Positions 6,692 through 7,704 of a stretch of DNA of 7,704 bases are shown piece after piece. The position numbers and the translations under genes are program-made. Source of the stretch: Acidobacteriota bacterium (GTDB lineage Bacteria; Acidobacteriota; Terriglobia; UBA7540). Location of the stretch: positions 1-7,704 of the forward strand of contig JAJYHU010000242.1 in the NCBI GenBank assembly GCA_021784615.1. The letters run 5' to 3'. The notes beneath the pieces were generated by a model, which had not been told where the DNA came from, made no database searches, and worked only from the letters and a program-made list of their open reading frames with translations. Within the stretch, counting starts at the first letter, position 1. Each line of letters opens with the position of its first letter.

Positions 6692-7414
6692 ATGCGGTCG
6701 CCTTATGGTTTAGAACTCGTCGAAGATTGCCAAACATGCACTGGGAAAATGCCGGGTTTTTTTTGTGATCTGTCGCCGGCTGGCGTAAAAGCGTTTGAGG
6801 CAATCAAATACACAACCGCCTATCCGGCGGGCGCTGTGCTGTTTGTGGAAGGGCAGTCGGCGCAGGGAGTCTTCCTGCTCTGCAAAGGGCGCGTGAAGCT
6901 TTCTATGACTTCGAGTGAAGGGAAAACGCTTATCCTGCGGATTGTCAAACCAGGGGAGATTCTGGGCTTGCACGCCACGGTTTCTGACACGGCCTTCCAG
7001 GCGACGGCGGAGACTCTTGAGCCCTGCCAGGTAAACTTCGTTAAGCGGGAAGATTTCCTGCGCCTGCTTCGAGAACACGGGGAGGCTTCGATCCAGGCGG
7101 CTGAACAGTTGAGCAACAGCTATCAGACCGCGTGTGAGCAGGTTCGCTCACTCGGGCTATCCCAGTCGGCGCCCGAGAAGCTGGCCCGGTTCCTGCTCGA
7201 ATGGTCGTCCAAAGGACAGGAAACCCGCCAGGGGATTCGGGTCAAGTTAACCCTGACGCATGAGGAAATCGGCCAGATCATAGGAACCTCGCGGGAGACC
7301 GTAACCCGAACCTTGGGCGAATTTAAGAGCAAGCACCTGGCTGAACTGAAAGGGTCAACGCTCATTATCCAGAACAAAGCAGGTTTGGAAGGCTTCCTGG
7401 GACTGGAAGCCTAG
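6692..7414 (+). CDS. Crp/Fnr-family regulator with FNR-like cysteines and CRP-type recognition helix
   Basis: The protein is 240 residues, close to FNR length. The N-terminus carries C13-X2-C16-X8-C25. The cyclic-nucleotide-binding-type beta roll spans about 30-125, followed by the dimerisation helix (about 130-155) and a winged HTH at about 160-240. C112 in EPCQVNF aligns by eye with the FNR ligand C122 (V-C-E-I-P-F), giving four possible iron-sulfur ligands. The third cysteine spacing differs from FNR (X8 against X5). The recognition helix is SRETVTR (200-206), with Arg201-Glu202 as in CRP R180-E181 rather than Val-Glu of FNR. That predicts TGTGA half-sites. GGAGG at 6682-6686 lies 5 nt before the ATG, and the STAS stop lies 1 nt before it, so translation is probably coupled. 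Two TGTGA-N6-TCAC sites start 6 bp after its stop codon. Confidence 0.93.
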   Translation: MRSPYGLELVEDCQTCTGKMPGFFCDLSPAGVKAFEAIKYTTAYPAGAVLFVEGQSAQGVFLLCKGRVKLSMTSSEGKTLILRIVKPGEILGLHATVSDTAFQATAETLEPCQVNFVKREDFLRLLREHGEASIQAAEQLSNSYQTACEQVRSLGLSQSAPEKLARFLLEWSSKGQETRQGIRVKLTLTHEEIGQIIGTSRETVTRTLGEFKSKHLAELKGSTLIIQNKAGLEGFLGLEA

Positions 7415-7419
7415 GCAAA

Positions 7420-7457
7420 TGTGATGCAGATCACGGGGGCCTGTGACCGGGCTCACT
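7420..7457. promoter_or_regulatory. Tandem CRP-type operators (TGTGA-N6-TCAC x2)
   Basis: The first site is TGTGA-TGCAGA-TCACG at 7420-7435 and the second is TGTGA-CCGGGC-TCACT at 7442-7457. Both keep the CRP half-site core and 6-bp spacer, and they repeat at 22 bp, about two helical turns on the same DNA face. They lie directly after the Crp/Fnr gene whose recognition helix predicts this half-site. The second site's centre (7449.5) is about 41 bp upstream of the start inferred from the -10 candidate at 7477-7482, a class II activation position. Confidence 0.7.
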
Positions 7458-7476
7458 GAACTACCCGCTGGCGACC

Positions 7477-7482
7477 TGTAAA
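7477..7482 (+). promoter_or_regulatory. Candidate -10 element under the tandem operators
   Basis: TGTAAA matches TATAAT at 4 of 6 positions. Its implied start near 7489-7491 places the downstream operator centre close to -41.5, the classic class II CRP geometry, and the upstream operator near -63. The hexamer alone is weak; the spacing is the main support. Confidence 0.35.
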
Positions 7483-7502
7483 CTCACCCCAGATTGAGCT
7501 TC

Positions 7503-7565
7503 AGCCCGGGAGTCCGCCCCAGCGGCCGACGATTTATCCCACCCGCGCCGTTCGATTCCCGGGCT
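7503..7565. repeat. Long-range inverted repeat AGCCCGGG / CCCGGGCT
   Basis: Perfect 8-bp arms at 7503-7510 and 7558-7565 enclose 47 nt, with a smaller CCGC-CCCA-GCGG hairpin inside. If transcribed from the promoter upstream it could form a branched stem. Confidence 0.4.
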
Positions 7566-7590
7566 TGCCCATCTTAGGTCTTCCCCCCAA

Positions 7591-7606
7591 TAAACAGAAT
7601 TGTTTA
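7591..7606. repeat. Inverted repeat TAAACA-GAAT-TGTTTA
   Basis: Perfect 6-bp arms around a 4-bp centre form an AT-rich operator-like palindrome in otherwise GC-richer non-coding DNA. It could be a binding site for a gene beyond the right edge; no partner is identifiable. Confidence 0.35.
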
Positions 7607-7683
7607 CGGAAATGCTCTGAATCCAGAATGGGGATCGCATTTTCCCGTCATGAGCACCTCTTTGTAATGGGCGGTGCCTGTCC

Positions 7684-7701
7684 AGAGCGTTTTCGCTCTT
7701 T
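7684..7701 (+). terminator. Terminator-like hairpin at right edge
   Basis: AGAGCG-TTTT-CGCTCT is a perfect 6-bp stem with a T4 loop followed by TTTAAG. The U-tract is short and the window ends here, so intrinsic termination is possible but not assured. Confidence 0.4.
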
Positions 7702-7704
7702 AAG

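Larger units (their letters stand above)
7415..7704. other. Non-coding 3' region: regulated promoter and leader or small RNA candidate
   Basis: No coding frame of note is seen in these 290 bp. The stretch holds the tandem CRP-type operators, the -10 candidate TGTAAA at 7477-7482, a long-range inverted repeat AGCCCGGG/CCCGGGCT (7503-7510 and 7558-7565) enclosing a small CCGC-CCCA-GCGG hairpin, the inverted repeat TAAACA-GAAT-TGTTTA (7591-7606), and a terminator-like hairpin at the edge. It is either the promoter and leader of a gene beyond the window or a small structured RNA of about 210 nt. Confidence 0.5.

Noticed and set aside
7503..7568. tRNA-like signal: GTTCGATTC followed by a 7-8 bp acceptor-like inverted repeat
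   Set aside because: Only 8 nt separate the T-loop-like sequence from the end of the arm, so there is no room for the T-stem. The span (about 63 nt) is too short and no D-arm or anticodon arm is present.

Overview
The window shows a bacterial chromosome segment of roughly 55-58% GC (estimated by eye). The STAS-like protein beginning MLRIT next to a Crp/Fnr regulator, and a GAF/PAS-equipped sigma-54 activator with an FhlA-like helix-turn-helix, are a combination I associate with Acidobacteriota. That assignment is recall, not a search result, and should be held loosely.

Layout. Positions 1-2441, minus strand: the N-terminal 813 codons of a fused nuclease/N6-adenine DNA methyltransferase (Type IIG or ISP-like), cut by the left edge. 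Its coding sequence carries two in-frame palindromic repeats of one family (425-482 and 1315-1364). Positions 2442-2862: a GC-rich divergent intergenic region with a promoter candidate for the methylase gene, Crp-like operator candidates and a strong hairpin, but no convincing gene. Positions 2863-5736, plus strand: a 957-residue sigma-54 enhancer-binding protein with GAF-PAS-PAS-GAF sensors, an AAA+ domain and a Fis-type helix-turn-helix. Positions 5737-5941: an AT-richer intergenic stretch. It begins at the activator's stop codon with two tandem TGAC-N8-GTCA palindromes and holds a GG-N10-GC sigma-54 promoter candidate about 110 bp further on. Positions 5942-7414: a three-gene operon encoding a degenerate receiver protein, a STAS-like protein lacking the phosphorylatable serine, and a Crp/Fnr regulator. 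Positions 7415-7704: non-coding DNA with two tandem TGTGA-N6-TCAC operators, a -10 candidate, further inverted repeats and a terminator-like hairpin at the right edge.

Proposed logic (inference). The sigma-54 activator senses a small-molecule or redox signal through its GAF/PAS domains and binds the palindromes at the end of its own gene. From there it activates the receiver-STAS-Crp operon. The Crp/Fnr protein combines an FNR-like cysteine set with a CRP-type recognition helix (R-E-T-V-T-R), which predicts TGTGA half-sites. Such sites occur in tandem immediately after its gene, and weaker versions lie upstream of the sigma-54 activator. By my reading, GTGA-N6-TCAC occurs three times in the window, always in non-coding DNA. 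The restriction-modification gene is divergent and probably unrelated in function.
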